Below, in pieces: positions 1 to 8,598 of a stretch of DNA of 64,000 bases. Location: contig NZ_OZ060394.1 of NCBI RefSeq assembly GCF_964059095.1, forward strand, positions 95,811 to 159,810. Reading direction: 5' to 3'. The notes under the pieces were generated by a model, which saw only the letters and a program-made list of their open reading frames with translations, searched no databases and was not told where the DNA came from. Position numbers and translations under genes: made by a program. Source of the stretch: Buchnera aphidicola (Chaetosiphella stipae setosa). GTDB taxonomy: Bacteria > Pseudomonadota > Gammaproteobacteria > Enterobacterales > Enterobacteriaceae. The number at the start of each line of letters is the position of its first letter. Position 1 is the stretch's first letter.

Positions 1-505
1 AAAAAAAAAATATAAAAAAACAAAAAAAAGAAGAGTTTTTATAATTGTATAAATAATGATATATATCATTTCAATATATTTTTTTATCTTTCTGCATAAA
101 TTGGTTAGATAAATATTTAGATAAAATTGTATTTTAATTATTTTTTTTAATAGGAATGTAGTATACATTTTTTAAAAAATATTTATTATAAAAATCAATA
201 TATTGAAAAATTTTTTAGTTATTTAAATTAAATATATTTTTAAAAAAATTTTGATCATCTTCTTCAACCAGTTTTAAGTATTATTGATATATTTTTTTAT
301 TTATATAAAAAATAAATTAACTAAAAATACTTTTTTAAAAATATAATTATTCTTATATATTTTCAATATAATTTTACAAAAAAATTTATTAAATATTTGA
401 TAAAAATACAATTTATATAACAGAATATACTAAAATCTTTAATACTAATTTTATTTAGTGTATTTATATTTTTTATCTTTTAATTACTATTTAACAGAGA
501 AAGAA
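1..505. other. Gene-free left edge, possible decayed gene
   Basis: No intact gene is visible before aroH. A 16-bp perfect palindrome lies at 55-70. On the minus strand, one frame from about 280 down to 60 has only three stops in roughly 70 codons, fewer than expected in such A+T-rich DNA, and starts with a non-random looking stretch (YLKLVEEDDQNFF). It may be the relic of a lost gene, but I do not recognise the product. Two + frames are also open from base 1 for 13-16 lysine-rich codons, so the end of an upstream gene could reach into the window. The aroH promoter must lie in this stretch, but no convincing -35/-10 pair stands out. Confidence 0.4.
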
Positions 506-1552
506 ATGAAAAAAACAGATGAATTAAGAACATGTAAAATGGATCCTTTAGTGACTCCTGCAAGTTTATCAGAACGTTATGTTATTACATCTAAAATTAT
601 TAATAATATCATTAAAACAAGAAATGTTATTTCAAATATTATGTCTGGAAAGGATAAACGTTTATTAGTTATTATTGGTCCTTGTTCTCTTCATGATCCT
701 ATTGCTGCTATAGATTATGCTTATAAATTAAATGATTTAAGGAAAAAATATAAGTCTTCTTTAGAAATCGTTATGCGTACATATTTTGAAAAACCAAGAA
801 CAGTTATAGGATGGAAAGGATTAATTTCTGATCCAGAAATCAACAATACTTTTAAAGTAAATAAAGGGTTAGAAATTGCTAGAAAATTATTGTTAGATAT
901 TAATAAAATTGGTTTACCCGCTGCAACAGAATTTTTAGATATGGTAATTGGTCAATTTATTAATGATTTGATCAGTTGGGGAGCTATTGGAGCTAGAACA
1001 ACTGAAAGTCAAATACATCGTGAAATGGCTTCTGCTCTTTCTTGTCCAGTAGGTTTTAAGAATGGAACTGACGGAAATATATTAATTGCAATAGATGCAA
1101 TTCGCGCAGCTAGAGAACAGCATGTTTTTTTAGCTCCTGATAAAAATGGACGAATGACTATTAATCATACAAAAGGAAATTCTTTATCTCATGTAATTAT
1201 GCGAGGAGGAAAAAAACCTAATTATCATAAAGAAGATATAGATCTTGCAATTAATGATTTAAAAAAATTTCAGTTACAAGAAAAATTAATGGTTGATTTT
1301 AGTCATGGTAATTGTTTAAAAAAACATCTTTTACAGTTTGAAGTATGTGATTCTATTTGTAAACAAATTAGAGATGGTTCAAAAAATATTTTTGGTGTTA
1401 TGATTGAAAGTTTTTTAGAAGAAGGTTCACAACTTATTCAAAAAAAAGAAAAAATGAAATATGGACAATCTATTACTGATCCATGTTTATCTTGGGATGA
1501 TAGTGCTATAATGTTAAGAAATTTGTCTCAAACAATATGTAAAACATTTTAA
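506..1552 (+). CDS. aroH: 3-deoxy-7-phosphoheptulonate (DAHP) synthase, AroH type
   Basis: Catalyses the first step of the shikimate pathway, joining phosphoenolpyruvate and erythrose 4-phosphate to give DAHP in the cytosol. Starting at the ATG at 506, behind a GAGAAAG ribosome site, the protein is 348 residues, the same length as E. coli AroH; an in-frame ATG at 458 would add 16 residues with no homology. Hallmark blocks are KRLLVIIGPCS, MRTYFEKPRT, GWKGLISDP, SWGAIGARTTESQ, GFKNGTDG and VDFSHGNC. The N-terminus (TDELRT) matches the tryptophan-regulated AroH isozyme better than AroF or AroG. This is inferred from remembered sequences. In an aphid symbiont the enzyme feeds host provisioning with aromatic amino acids. 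It stands alone, about 100 bases before thrS. Confidence 0.96.
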   Translation: MKKTDELRTCKMDPLVTPASLSERYVITSKIINNIIKTRNVISNIMSGKDKRLLVIIGPCSLHDPIAAIDYAYKLNDLRKKYKSSLEIVMRTYFEKPRTVIGWKGLISDPEINNTFKVNKGLEIARKLLLDINKIGLPAATEFLDMVIGQFINDLISWGAIGARTTESQIHREMASALSCPVGFKNGTDGNILIAIDAIRAAREQHVFLAPDKNGRMTINHTKGNSLSHVIMRGGKKPNYHKEDIDLAINDLKKFQLQEKLMVDFSHGNCLKKHLLQFEVCDSICKQIRDGSKNIFGVMIESFLEEGSQLIQKKEKMKYGQSITDPCLSWDDSAIMLRNLSQTICKTF

Positions 1553-1654
1553 TGTTATAATTTTAAAAAAATAATTTTATATATACGATAAAATAAATAT
1601 AAATAAATTTATATAGTAATATTTTTTTTATTTATTTTATTTTCAGGACATAAA

Positions 1655-3568
1655 ATGCCTATTATTACATTTTCTGATGGAAAGAGAAAAAAGTATCAGA
1701 ATATCATCTCTGTTCGAGATATAATAAAAGATTTTTTAAAAATTCATGATAAAGATATTATTTGTGCATCATTAAATAATAACATCGTCCATTTAGATAC
1801 TAATATAGAAAGAGATTCAAAATTATTTTTTATTCATAAAAATGATAAATTATCTTTGAAAATTATTAGAAATACATGTATACAATTGTTAAGTTATAGT
1901 ATAAAAACTTTATGGCCTGATGTAAAATTATGTAGTTTTTTTACAAATAAAAATAATTTTTATTATGATTTTTATAAAGAAATTCCATTAAAAAAAAAAG
2001 ATATCTTTTTAATTGAAAATAAAATGTATTCTCTTATTCAGAATAATTATTTTATTTTTAAAAAATATAAATCTTTTAAGATTTTGAAGAAAATTTTAAA
2101 AAAATTAAATGAAAATTATAAAATTGAAATTTTAAAAAAAAATTTTCAGAAGAATCATATAATTGAATATTATATGCATGAAAATCATATAGATTTTTTA
2201 ACTGGAATACAGGCTCCGAAAATAAATTTCTGTAATTATTTTAAACTAGAGAGTTTATCTGGTGTTTATTGGCAGAATAAAAAAGAAAATAAAATGATAC
2301 AAAGAATTTCAGGGATTGTTTTAAAAAATAAAAAAGAATTAAGAGATTATATACATTTATGTCAAGAAAAAAAAAAATTTGATCATAGGAATATCAATAT
2401 TAATTTAGATCTATTTCATTTACAAAAAAATTCTCCAGGAATGGTTTTTTGGCATCATAATGGATTGTTTATATTGAAAAAATTAGAAAATTTTATTAGA
2501 TATAAGTTAAACAAATTTAATTATCAGGAAGTTAAGACTCCATTTTTAATGAATAAAGATATTTGGAAGAAAACTGGTCATTTAGAAAATTATGAAAATT
2601 TAATTTTTTCTACGTATTCTGAAAATAGAGAATATTGTATTAAACCAATGAATTGTCCTGGTCATATAGAAATTTTTAAGAATAAGTTACGTTCTTATAA
2701 GGATTTACCAATAAGATTTTCAGAATTTGGTAGTTGTCATCGCAATGAATTTTCTGGTTCTTTACATGGATTAATGCGATTAAGAAATTTTACGCAAGAT
2801 GATGCTCATATTTTTTGTCGAAAATCTCAATTAAAGGAGGAAATTAATAATTGTATAAAAATGATTTCTGATATATATGGAATGTTTTCTTTTAAAAAAA
2901 TTTTGGTGAAATTATCTACAAGACCTAAAAAAAGAATTGGTGATAATACAGTTTGGGATTATTCTGAGAATATTTTAAAAAGAGTACTTACAGATAATAA
3001 AATGGTATTTTCAAAACAAGAAGGTGAAGGAGCATTTTACGGACCTAAGATAGAATTTGAATTACAAGATTGTTTTGATAGAAAATGGCAATGCGGCACA
3101 ATTCAATTGGATTTTTATTTACCAACACGATTAGGTTCATATTATGTGAATAAGAAAAATTTAAGAAAACATCCTGTATTAATTCATCGTGCAATTTTAG
3201 GTTCCTTAGAAAGATTTATTGGTATTTTACTTGAAGAATATAAAGGTTATCTTCCTATTTGGTTAGTTCCTATACAAGTAAAAATTATTAATGTTTCTGA
3301 CAAAAATCTTCTGTATTGTTTAAGTATATTAAAAAAATTAAAAGAACATAAAATTAGAGCAGAAATAGATTCTAGAAATAAAAGTGTGAGTTCTCGAGTG
3401 AGGGATAATATTTTATTGAAAATTCCTTATATATTAATTTGTGGAAATAATGAATGTAAAAATAATATAATTTCTGTTCGAGAATATTCAAAAAGTATTT
3501 TTACAATTTCTTTATTAGAATTTATTCAAAAAAAATTTCAAGAAAATTATTATTTTAAAAATTTTTAA
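1655..3568 (+). CDS. thrS: Threonyl-tRNA synthetase with degraded editing site
   Basis: Charges tRNA-Thr with threonine. The 637-residue protein is collinear with E. coli ThrRS (642): a TGS domain (about 1-62), the N2 editing domain (about 63-225), the class II catalytic core and a C-terminal anticodon-binding domain. The catalytic zinc ligands are kept: Cys in MNCPGH, His in DDAHIFC and His in IHRAILGS. The editing site is not. The residues matching E. coli His73, His77, Cys182 and His186 are Asn73, Gln77, Leu182 and Gln186, in the contexts IIRNTCIQ and HIDFLTGIQ, without gaps in the alignment. Those four residues remove serine from mischarged Ser-tRNA-Thr in E. coli, so this enzyme probably cannot proofread. 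infC follows directly, as in E. coli. Confidence 0.97.
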   Translation: MPIITFSDGKRKKYQNIISVRDIIKDFLKIHDKDIICASLNNNIVHLDTNIERDSKLFFIHKNDKLSLKIIRNTCIQLLSYSIKTLWPDVKLCSFFTNKNNFYYDFYKEIPLKKKDIFLIENKMYSLIQNNYFIFKKYKSFKILKKILKKLNENYKIEILKKNFQKNHIIEYYMHENHIDFLTGIQAPKINFCNYFKLESLSGVYWQNKKENKMIQRISGIVLKNKKELRDYIHLCQEKKKFDHRNININLDLFHLQKNSPGMVFWHHNGLFILKKLENFIRYKLNKFNYQEVKTPFLMNKDIWKKTGHLENYENLIFSTYSENREYCIKPMNCPGHIEIFKNKLRSYKDLPIRFSEFGSCHRNEFSGSLHGLMRLRNFTQDDAHIFCRKSQLKEEINNCIKMISDIYGMFSFKKILVKLSTRPKKRIGDNTVWDYSENILKRVLTDNKMVFSKQEGEGAFYGPKIEFELQDCFDRKWQCGTIQLDFYLPTRLGSYYVNKKNLRKHPVLIHRAILGSLERFIGILLEEYKGYLPIWLVPIQVKIINVSDKNLLYCLSILKKLKEHKIRAEIDSRNKSVSSRVRDNILLKIPYILICGNNECKNNIISVREYSKSIFTISLLEFIQKKFQENYYFKNF

Positions 3569-3570
3569 GT

Positions 3571-3586
3571 GGAGGAATTGGATATT
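3571..3586 (+). promoter_or_regulatory. infC ribosome binding site and rare ATT start codon
   Basis: GGAGG at 3571-3575 lies 8 bases before an ATT at 3584. From there the codons run collinearly with E. coli infC, which also starts with AUU: ATT AAA .. .. AAA AGA aligns with Ile/Met-Lys-x-x-Lys-Arg, and both reach the motif RIN-E-IR at the same distance. In E. coli the rare start lets IF3 reject its own mRNA when IF3 is abundant. Conservation of the unusual codon and the strong SD suggests the feedback loop survives here. Confidence 0.8.
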
Positions 3587-4138
3587 AAAGACTGGAAAAG
3601 AATGAAAAATAATAGAATGCATAGAATAAATAATGAAATTCGCGCTTTAAAAGTTCGTCTTACTGGTTTAAACGGTGAAAAAATTGGTATTGTAAGTATT
3701 CAAGAAGCTTTAGAAAAATCTAAAAAAGAAGGAGTGGATTTAGTTGAAATTAGTCCAAATTCAGAACCCCCTGTCTGTAAAATTATGAATTATGGAAAAT
3801 TTCTTTATAATAAAACAAAAGCTTTAAAAGAACAAAAAAGAAAACAAAAAATTATTCATATTAAAGAAGTCAAATTTCGTCCTAGTACTGATGAGGGTGA
3901 TTATCAAGTTAAATTAAGAAATATAAATCGTTTTTTAAATGATGGGGATAAAGTAAAAATTACTCTTCGTTATAGAGGTCGAGAAATGGCGCATCAAAAG
4001 ATTGGTGTGAACGTTTTAAATCGTATTAAAAAAGATTTAAAACATATTTCTTTTGTAGAATTTTTCCCTACAAAAATAGAAGGACGGCAAATGATTATGA
4101 TTTTATCACCTAACAAGAATAATCTAAAAAAGAAATAA
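3584..4138 (+). CDS. infC: Translation initiation factor IF-3
   Basis: IF3 binds the 30S subunit, keeps the subunits apart and checks the start codon-initiator tRNA pair. With the ATT start at 3584 the protein has 184 residues (E. coli 180). Both domains are present: the N-domain with [30 protein letters not shown] and MNYGKFLY, a lysine-rich linker, and the C-domain with [27 protein letters not shown] and [16 protein letters not shown] at 3569 directly after the thrS stop is in frame but lies upstream of the Shine-Dalgarno sequence, so it is unlikely to be the start. It forms a translation cluster with thrS upstream and rpmI-rplT downstream, the same order as in E. coli. Confidence 0.95.
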   Translation: MKDWKRMKNNRMHRINNEIRALKVRLTGLNGEKIGIVSIQEALEKSKKEGVDLVEISPNSEPPVCKIMNYGKFLYNKTKALKEQKRKQKIIHIKEVKFRPSTDEGDYQVKLRNINRFLNDGDKVKITLRYRGREMAHQKIGVNVLNRIKKDLKHISFVEFFPTKIEGRQMIMILSPNKNNLKKK

Positions 4139-4154
4139 TTTTTTTGGAAAATAT

Positions 4155-4352
4155 ATGAGAAAATTAAAAACTTTGAAAAGTGCTTCTAAACGTTTTAAGA
4201 AAACTTCTTCTGGAAAATTTAAAAGAAAACAAGCAAATTTAAGACATATTCTAACAAAAAAAACAAAAAAAAAAAAAAGACATTTAAGATTAAAAAAAAT
4301 TGTTTCACAATCAAATAATAAAGCTGTTAAATCTTTTTTTCCATATATATAA
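4155..4352 (+). CDS. rpmI: 50S ribosomal protein L35
   Basis: Small, very basic protein of the large ribosomal subunit, 65 residues as in E. coli. The N-terminal pattern K-K-L-K-T...A-KRFKKT, the central [10 protein letters not shown] and the following lysine/arginine-rich stretch are typical of L35. It lies 16 bases after infC, in the E. coli order infC-rpmI-rplT. A tract of 14 adenines (about 4265-4278) encodes a lysine run inside the gene and stays in frame. Such tracts are prone to polymerase slippage, so a fraction of transcripts may be frameshifted. Confidence 0.95.
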   Translation: MRKLKTLKSASKRFKKTSSGKFKRKQANLRHILTKKTKKKKRHLRLKKIVSQSNNKAVKSFFPYI

Positions 4353-4392
4353 ATTATTTATATAAGTTTTTTAATAAATTAAGGATATTTCC

Positions 4393-4752
4393 ATGACTCG
4401 AGTTAAAAGAGGTGTATTTTCTCGTGCTCGTCATAAAAAAATTTTAAAGAAAGCAAAGGGATATTATGGAGCAAGATCTAGAGTATATCGTGTAGCCATT
4501 CAAGCTGTTATAAAATCTGGTCAATATTCTTATCGAGATAGAAGACAAAAAAAAAGAACATTTAGAAATTTATGGATTACAAGAATTAATGCTGCCGTTC
4601 GAGAAAGTAATTTATCTTATAGTTCTTTTATTTATGGTTTAAAAAAATCTTCTATAAATATTAATCGGAAAATTCTTTCTGATATAGCAATTAAAGATTC
4701 TATCGCTTTTTCAAAATTAATTCAAACAGCAAATACAAATTTAAATAAGTAA
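4393..4752 (+). CDS. rplT: 50S ribosomal protein L20
   Basis: Large-subunit assembly protein that binds 23S rRNA; 119 residues against 118 in E. coli. Family blocks are visible: TRVKRGV at the start, [39 protein letters not shown] and the C-terminal domain. In E. coli L20 also represses translation of rpmI-rplT by binding its own mRNA; whether that control remains cannot be read here, as the upstream spacer is short and A+T-rich. A strong hairpin about 95 bases downstream separates it from pheS. Confidence 0.96.
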   Translation: MTRVKRGVFSRARHKKILKKAKGYYGARSRVYRVAIQAVIKSGQYSYRDRRQKKRTFRNLWITRINAAVRESNLSYSSFIYGLKKSSININRKILSDIAIKDSIAFSKLIQTANTNLNK

Positions 4753-4846
4753 AATTTTATTTTTTTGTAATAAATACTAATAACTATTTTATATTTTAGA
4801 AAAATGATATTTTAATTAAATTTTAAAAATTACACTTCAAACTGAT

Positions 4847-4870
4847 AAGCTTCCTTGTAGGAAGCTTTTT
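4847..4870 (+). terminator. Rho-independent terminator / possible pheST attenuator
   Basis: A perfect 8-bp stem AAGCTTCC (4847-4854) / GGAAGCTT (4860-4867) with a 5-base loop, followed by T residues, lies between rplT and pheS. It is unusually G+C-rich for its surroundings. In E. coli the pheM leader peptide and an attenuator occupy this exact place. Here the only upstream ATG (4804) opens a three-codon ORF (Met-Ile-Phe-stop) with a single Phe codon, so classical attenuation looks lost and a plain terminator is the simpler reading. Confidence 0.7.
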
Positions 4871-4898
4871 AGTATATTAATCTTTTTTGAGAAAGTAT

Positions 4899-5879
4899 AT
4901 GTGTGTTCAAAAATCTATTAAAAAAATTTTATTTGAAATTAATCAATGTAAAAATATTTATGAGTTAAATTTGGTTAAATCAAAATATTTAGGGAAAAAT
5001 GGATATATTAATAATGAAATAAAAAAAATAAAAATCTTAGATAAAGAGAGAAAAAAAAATTTTAGTATAAAAATTAATAAAATTAAAAAAAAAATAATTA
5101 ATGCAATCTTTTTAAAAAAAAAATTTTATATATCATTAAAAAATAGTTCTTCACAGAGAAGATTTTTTGATGTCTCTTTATCTTATCAAGATATGAAAAA
5201 TGGTTCTTTGCATATTGTTACTCAATCTATAAACAAAATAAAATCTTTTTTTGAAAAATTAGGTTGTGAAATTGTTTTTGGACCAGAGATAGAGCATAAA
5301 TATTATAATTTTGATGCTTTAAATATAAAAAAAAATCATCCTTCTAGAAATTTTCAAGATACTTTTTGGTTTAATAAAGATTATTTATTACGCACTCAAA
5401 CTTCTAGTGTTCAAATTAGAGTGATGAAAAAAAAAAAACCTCCGATTCGAATTATTGTTCCTGGAAAAGTTTATCGAAATGATTCTGATTTAACGCATAG
5501 TCCTATGTTTCATCAAGTAGAAGGTTTAATTGTTGATAAAAATATTAATTTTTCTAATTTAAAATGGATAATGGAAAATTTTTTATTAAATTTTTTTGAA
5601 GAAAAAATTAAAATGCGATTTCGTAGCTCTTATTTTCCATTTACAACACCTTCTATGGAAGTGGATATTTTTGATAAGAATTCAAGAAAGTGGTTGGAAG
5701 TTTTGGGATGTGGAATGGTACATCCTTTTGTGTTTCAAAATGTTAAAATCAATCCATATAAATATTCTGGATGTGCTTTTGGTTTAGGTATTGAACGAAT
5801 CATTATGTTAAAATATAAAATTTCTGATATTCGTTCTCTTTTTAAAAATGATTTAAGATTACTCAAACAATTTAAATAA
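4899..5879 (+). CDS. pheS: Phenylalanyl-tRNA synthetase alpha subunit
   Basis: Alpha chain of the (alpha-beta)2 class II enzyme that charges tRNA-Phe. The ATG at 4899 follows GAGAAAG closely and gives 326 residues (E. coli 327); an in-frame TTG at 4887 lies in front of that ribosome site and is less likely. An N-terminal coiled coil (about 1-85) is followed by the catalytic core with GPEIE, NFDALNI, LLRTQTSSVQIR, PGKVYRND, HSPMFHQVEGLIVD, WLEVLGCGMVHP and SGCAFGLGIERI. The Ala that shapes the Phe pocket in E. coli (Ala294) is kept in GCAFG. pheT follows after 12 bases, so the two are translated as a pair. Confidence 0.96.
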   Translation: MCVQKSIKKILFEINQCKNIYELNLVKSKYLGKNGYINNEIKKIKILDKERKKNFSIKINKIKKKIINAIFLKKKFYISLKNSSSQRRFFDVSLSYQDMKNGSLHIVTQSINKIKSFFEKLGCEIVFGPEIEHKYYNFDALNIKKNHPSRNFQDTFWFNKDYLLRTQTSSVQIRVMKKKKPPIRIIVPGKVYRNDSDLTHSPMFHQVEGLIVDKNINFSNLKWIMENFLLNFFEEKIKMRFRSSYFPFTTPSMEVDIFDKNSRKWLEVLGCGMVHPFVFQNVKINPYKYSGCAFGLGIERIIMLKYKISDIRSLFKNDLRLLKQFK

Positions 5880-5891
5880 CAGTGAGAAAAA

Positions 5892-8270
5892 ATGAAATTA
5901 AGTCTGTCATGGTTAAAAGAAAATTTATGTTGTAAAAACATTAAAAATTCTTTACTTTGTGAACAATTGACAAAAATTGGATTAGAAGTAGATTTTTTGA
6001 GCAAAAAAAATGGTTTTGAAAGATCTTTTATTGGAGAAGTTGTAGAAATTTTTCCTTCTAAGGATAATTATTTTTTTTTTCAAATTAAAATAGAAGAAAA
6101 TTTTTTTTTAAAAATTTATTCACAAAAAAAAAATTGTTATGTCGGTATGAAAGTAGCAGTAAAAGTTAAAAAAAATTTTCATCAAAAAAAAAAAAAATTA
6201 ATGAAAAAAAGATTTTTAGAAGGAAGAATATATAAATATTCTGATTTAAAAATTTTTGGAAATAAAAATGATATAGTAGAATTTCCAAAAAACGCGATTA
6301 TTGGAGAAACTTTAAAACAGTATTTTAAAAAAAATCCTGAAGATACTGTAAATATTAATGTTCCTGCAAATAGAAATGATTGTTTAGGAGTTCTTGGAAT
6401 TACAAGAGAACTATCTGTTTATAATAATTGTTCTTTAAAATTTAATTTTAATTTTTTATATAATTTTCATCAACAATGTTTAACAGAAAAAATTAAAATA
6501 TCAAATTTAAATAAAAAAATATGTTCAAATTATTTTATTAAAATTATAGAAAATATTAATTTTTTAAAAAAAACTCCATTTTGGATATATGAAAAGTTAA
6601 GAAAATCTCATATATCTTCTAAAGATATTGTATCTGATATAGTGAATTATGTTTCATTAGAATTAGGTCAATCTATTCATGTTTTTGATTTTGATTGTAT
6701 TAAAAATACTCATATTAAAATTAGGAAATCGAAATTATATGAAAAAATTCAATTGAAAGAATTTTGTTTAGATATTATACCTGGAACTTTTGTTATTTCT
6801 AGTGGTTCAGATATCCTATCTTTAGGAGGATATATTCATTCTAATAAATTTAAAATAAAACATTCTACAAAAAATTTATATTTAGCTGCTGTTGTATTTG
6901 ACATTTCAGTCGTAGATTTTATAAAAAAAAAATATAATAAGTATTATTCATCATATGATCATTATTATAGACGTTGTGAAGAAAAACTAAGTTTATTAGC
7001 TTTAGAAAAAATTTCTTTTTTAATTCAAAAACTATGTGGAGGAAAAATAAAATATGTAAATTATTCTCAGATTACTTTAAATATAAATAAAAAAATATTG
7101 TTATCATATAAAAAGATAAATTCACTGTTAGGTTTTTTTATTAATAAATATTTAATAATAAATATATTAAGAAAATTAGAATATTCTGTTATAGAAAAGT
7201 TTTCTAAATTAGAAGTTATACCTCCTTTTTTTCGTTCTGATATTCTTTGTGCGGAAGATATTATTTCTGATATAGTTCGTTTTTATGGATATAATAAAAT
7301 TTTTTCTACACCTTTGAATGTTAATTCTATAATTCCTAAGAAAAATTATATTTTTAGTAATCTTTTAAAAATAAAAGAGTTTTTACATAATAATAATTAT
7401 TCTGAAGTGATTAATTATAGTTTTACTGATATAGAATCACAAGAATTATTTTTTAAAGATCGAAAAATTATTAAAATAATGAATCCAATTTCAAAAGATC
7501 TTTCTTGTATGCGAAAATCTCTTTTTCCTGGATTATTAAAAAACATAAAATATAATAAGAATCGTCAAGAGAAAAATATTCGTTTTTTTGAAAGTGGAGT
7601 ATGTTTTATAAAAAAATTTTCAGAAGGATTTGAAATTGATCAGATTTTGATGTTATCTGGAATAATCAGTGGTTATAAATATGAAAAAAATTGGTTTTAT
7701 AAAAATGAAAAATTTTCTTTTTATGATTTAAAAAAAGATTTAGAAAATATCTTATATCGTTTTTATGATTTTAAAAATGTTTATTTTAAACATTCATATA
7801 TTTTTGGGTTTGATAAAAGTATTTGTGCAGACATTTATTATAAAAATCTTAAAATTGGATGTATTGGAATGTTCAATAATTTTGTTAAAGAACATTATAA
7901 TTTGCTAGAAGATATTTTTTCATTTGAAATTTTTGTTAATAAACTTCCACAAAGTAATAATTTTTCTGTACAAGAATTTTTTCCATATCATTATAGTGAA
8001 AGAGATTTTTCGATTATTCTTTCTAAAGAAATACCTATTGAAAAAATATTATCTACTTGTTATAAGACTTCTTTAAAATATATTTTTTTTGTGAAAGTTT
8101 TTGACATATATTATGGAGCAAATATTCCAAAAAATAAGAAAAGTTTATCTATTAAGATTTTTTTTCAAAATGATAAAAAAAATTTCACTAATTCTGAGAT
8201 AAAAGATTTATTTTTTTTATGTATTGAAAATTTAAAAAAGAAATTTCATGCGATATTAAGAGATAAATAA
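5892..8270 (+). CDS. pheT: Phenylalanyl-tRNA synthetase beta subunit with altered editing pocket
   Basis: Beta chain of PheRS, 792 residues (E. coli 795). Order: N-terminal domain, an EMAP/tRNA-binding-like domain (about 40-145), the B3/B4 editing domain (about 210-400), catalytic-like domain and the C-terminal ferredoxin-fold anticodon-binding domain (FFPYHYSERDFS onward). The end is close to E. coli, but the editing pocket is not. Against E. coli Gly318, Glu334, Thr354 and Ala356 I read His, Ala (Ala332 here), Ser and Tyr, from the contexts GGYIHSN, TKNLYLAAVVF and YSSYDHYYRR. The conserved IHVFD histidine remains. Hydrolysis of Tyr-tRNA-Phe is therefore probably impaired. An adenine tract of about 14 near 6184 encodes lysines in frame. 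ihfA, the next gene in E. coli, is absent. Confidence 0.96.
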   Translation: MKLSLSWLKENLCCKNIKNSLLCEQLTKIGLEVDFLSKKNGFERSFIGEVVEIFPSKDNYFFFQIKIEENFFLKIYSQKKNCYVGMKVAVKVKKNFHQKKKKLMKKRFLEGRIYKYSDLKIFGNKNDIVEFPKNAIIGETLKQYFKKNPEDTVNINVPANRNDCLGVLGITRELSVYNNCSLKFNFNFLYNFHQQCLTEKIKISNLNKKICSNYFIKIIENINFLKKTPFWIYEKLRKSHISSKDIVSDIVNYVSLELGQSIHVFDFDCIKNTHIKIRKSKLYEKIQLKEFCLDIIPGTFVISSGSDILSLGGYIHSNKFKIKHSTKNLYLAAVVFDISVVDFIKKKYNKYYSSYDHYYRRCEEKLSLLALEKISFLIQKLCGGKIKYVNYSQITLNINKKILLSYKKINSLLGFFINKYLIINILRKLEYSVIEKFSKLEVIPPFFRSDILCAEDIISDIVRFYGYNKIFSTPLNVNSIIPKKNYIFSNLLKIKEFLHNNNYSEVINYSFTDIESQELFFKDRKIIKIMNPISKDLSCMRKSLFPGLLKNIKYNKNRQEKNIRFFESGVCFIKKFSEGFEIDQILMLSGIISGYKYEKNWFYKNEKFSFYDLKKDLENILYRFYDFKNVYFKHSYIFGFDKSICADIYYKNLKIGCIGMFNNFVKEHYNLLEDIFSFEIFVNKLPQSNNFSVQEFFPYHYSERDFSIILSKEIPIEKILSTCYKTSLKYIFFVKVFDIYYGANIPKNKKSLSIKIFFQNDKKNFTNSEIKDLFFLCIENLKKKFHAILRDK

Positions 8271-8547
8271 AGTATATTTTATACAAAAATTTTATCTATA
8301 AATTTTTATGAGAAAAAGTTTTATTTTAAAAAGAAAAATTTAAATTCATATATTTTATATTTATTGCATATTTTTAATATTATTTTCTTGAAAGTAAATA
8401 TATAATTTTTTATAAAAAATTTATAAGTATATATTTTTATAAATAATAAAAATTTTTTGTTAAAAAAAATTATAAAAATAAAATTCTATTTTTTATAGAA
8501 TAATTCTATTAAAGAAAATTGTATATTTTTTTTATTTTAAATAAAAC
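8271..8547. other. Gene-free interval between convergent pheT and glyS
   Basis: No ORF, RNA gene or recognisable gene relic on either strand. In E. coli ihfA follows pheT. I compared this stretch by eye with the IhfA sequence and saw no matching block. The only structure is the terminator at its right end. Confidence 0.6.
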
Positions 8548-8598
8548 GACTAAAAACTTTAAATGTTTTATTTAAATATTTTTAGTCATTTTTTTTTA
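8548..8598. terminator. Bidirectional terminator between pheT and glyS
   Basis: A 9-bp perfect stem GACTAAAAA (8548-8556) / TTTTTAGTC (8579-8587), with further A/T pairing possible inside the loop, sits between the convergent genes. A run of T follows on the + strand and A residues precede it, so it could terminate transcripts from both sides. Confidence 0.75.

Noticed and set aside
3569-3583. GTG at 3569 as infC start
   Set aside because: It lies upstream of the GGAGG ribosome site, and the ATT at 3584 aligns exactly with the E. coli start.
5735-6004. Minus-strand ORF across the pheS-pheT junction
   Set aside because: Shadow of two well-supported genes, no homology or ribosome site.
8271-8547. 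ihfA relic after pheT
   Set aside because: No block matching IhfA was found in any frame by eye.
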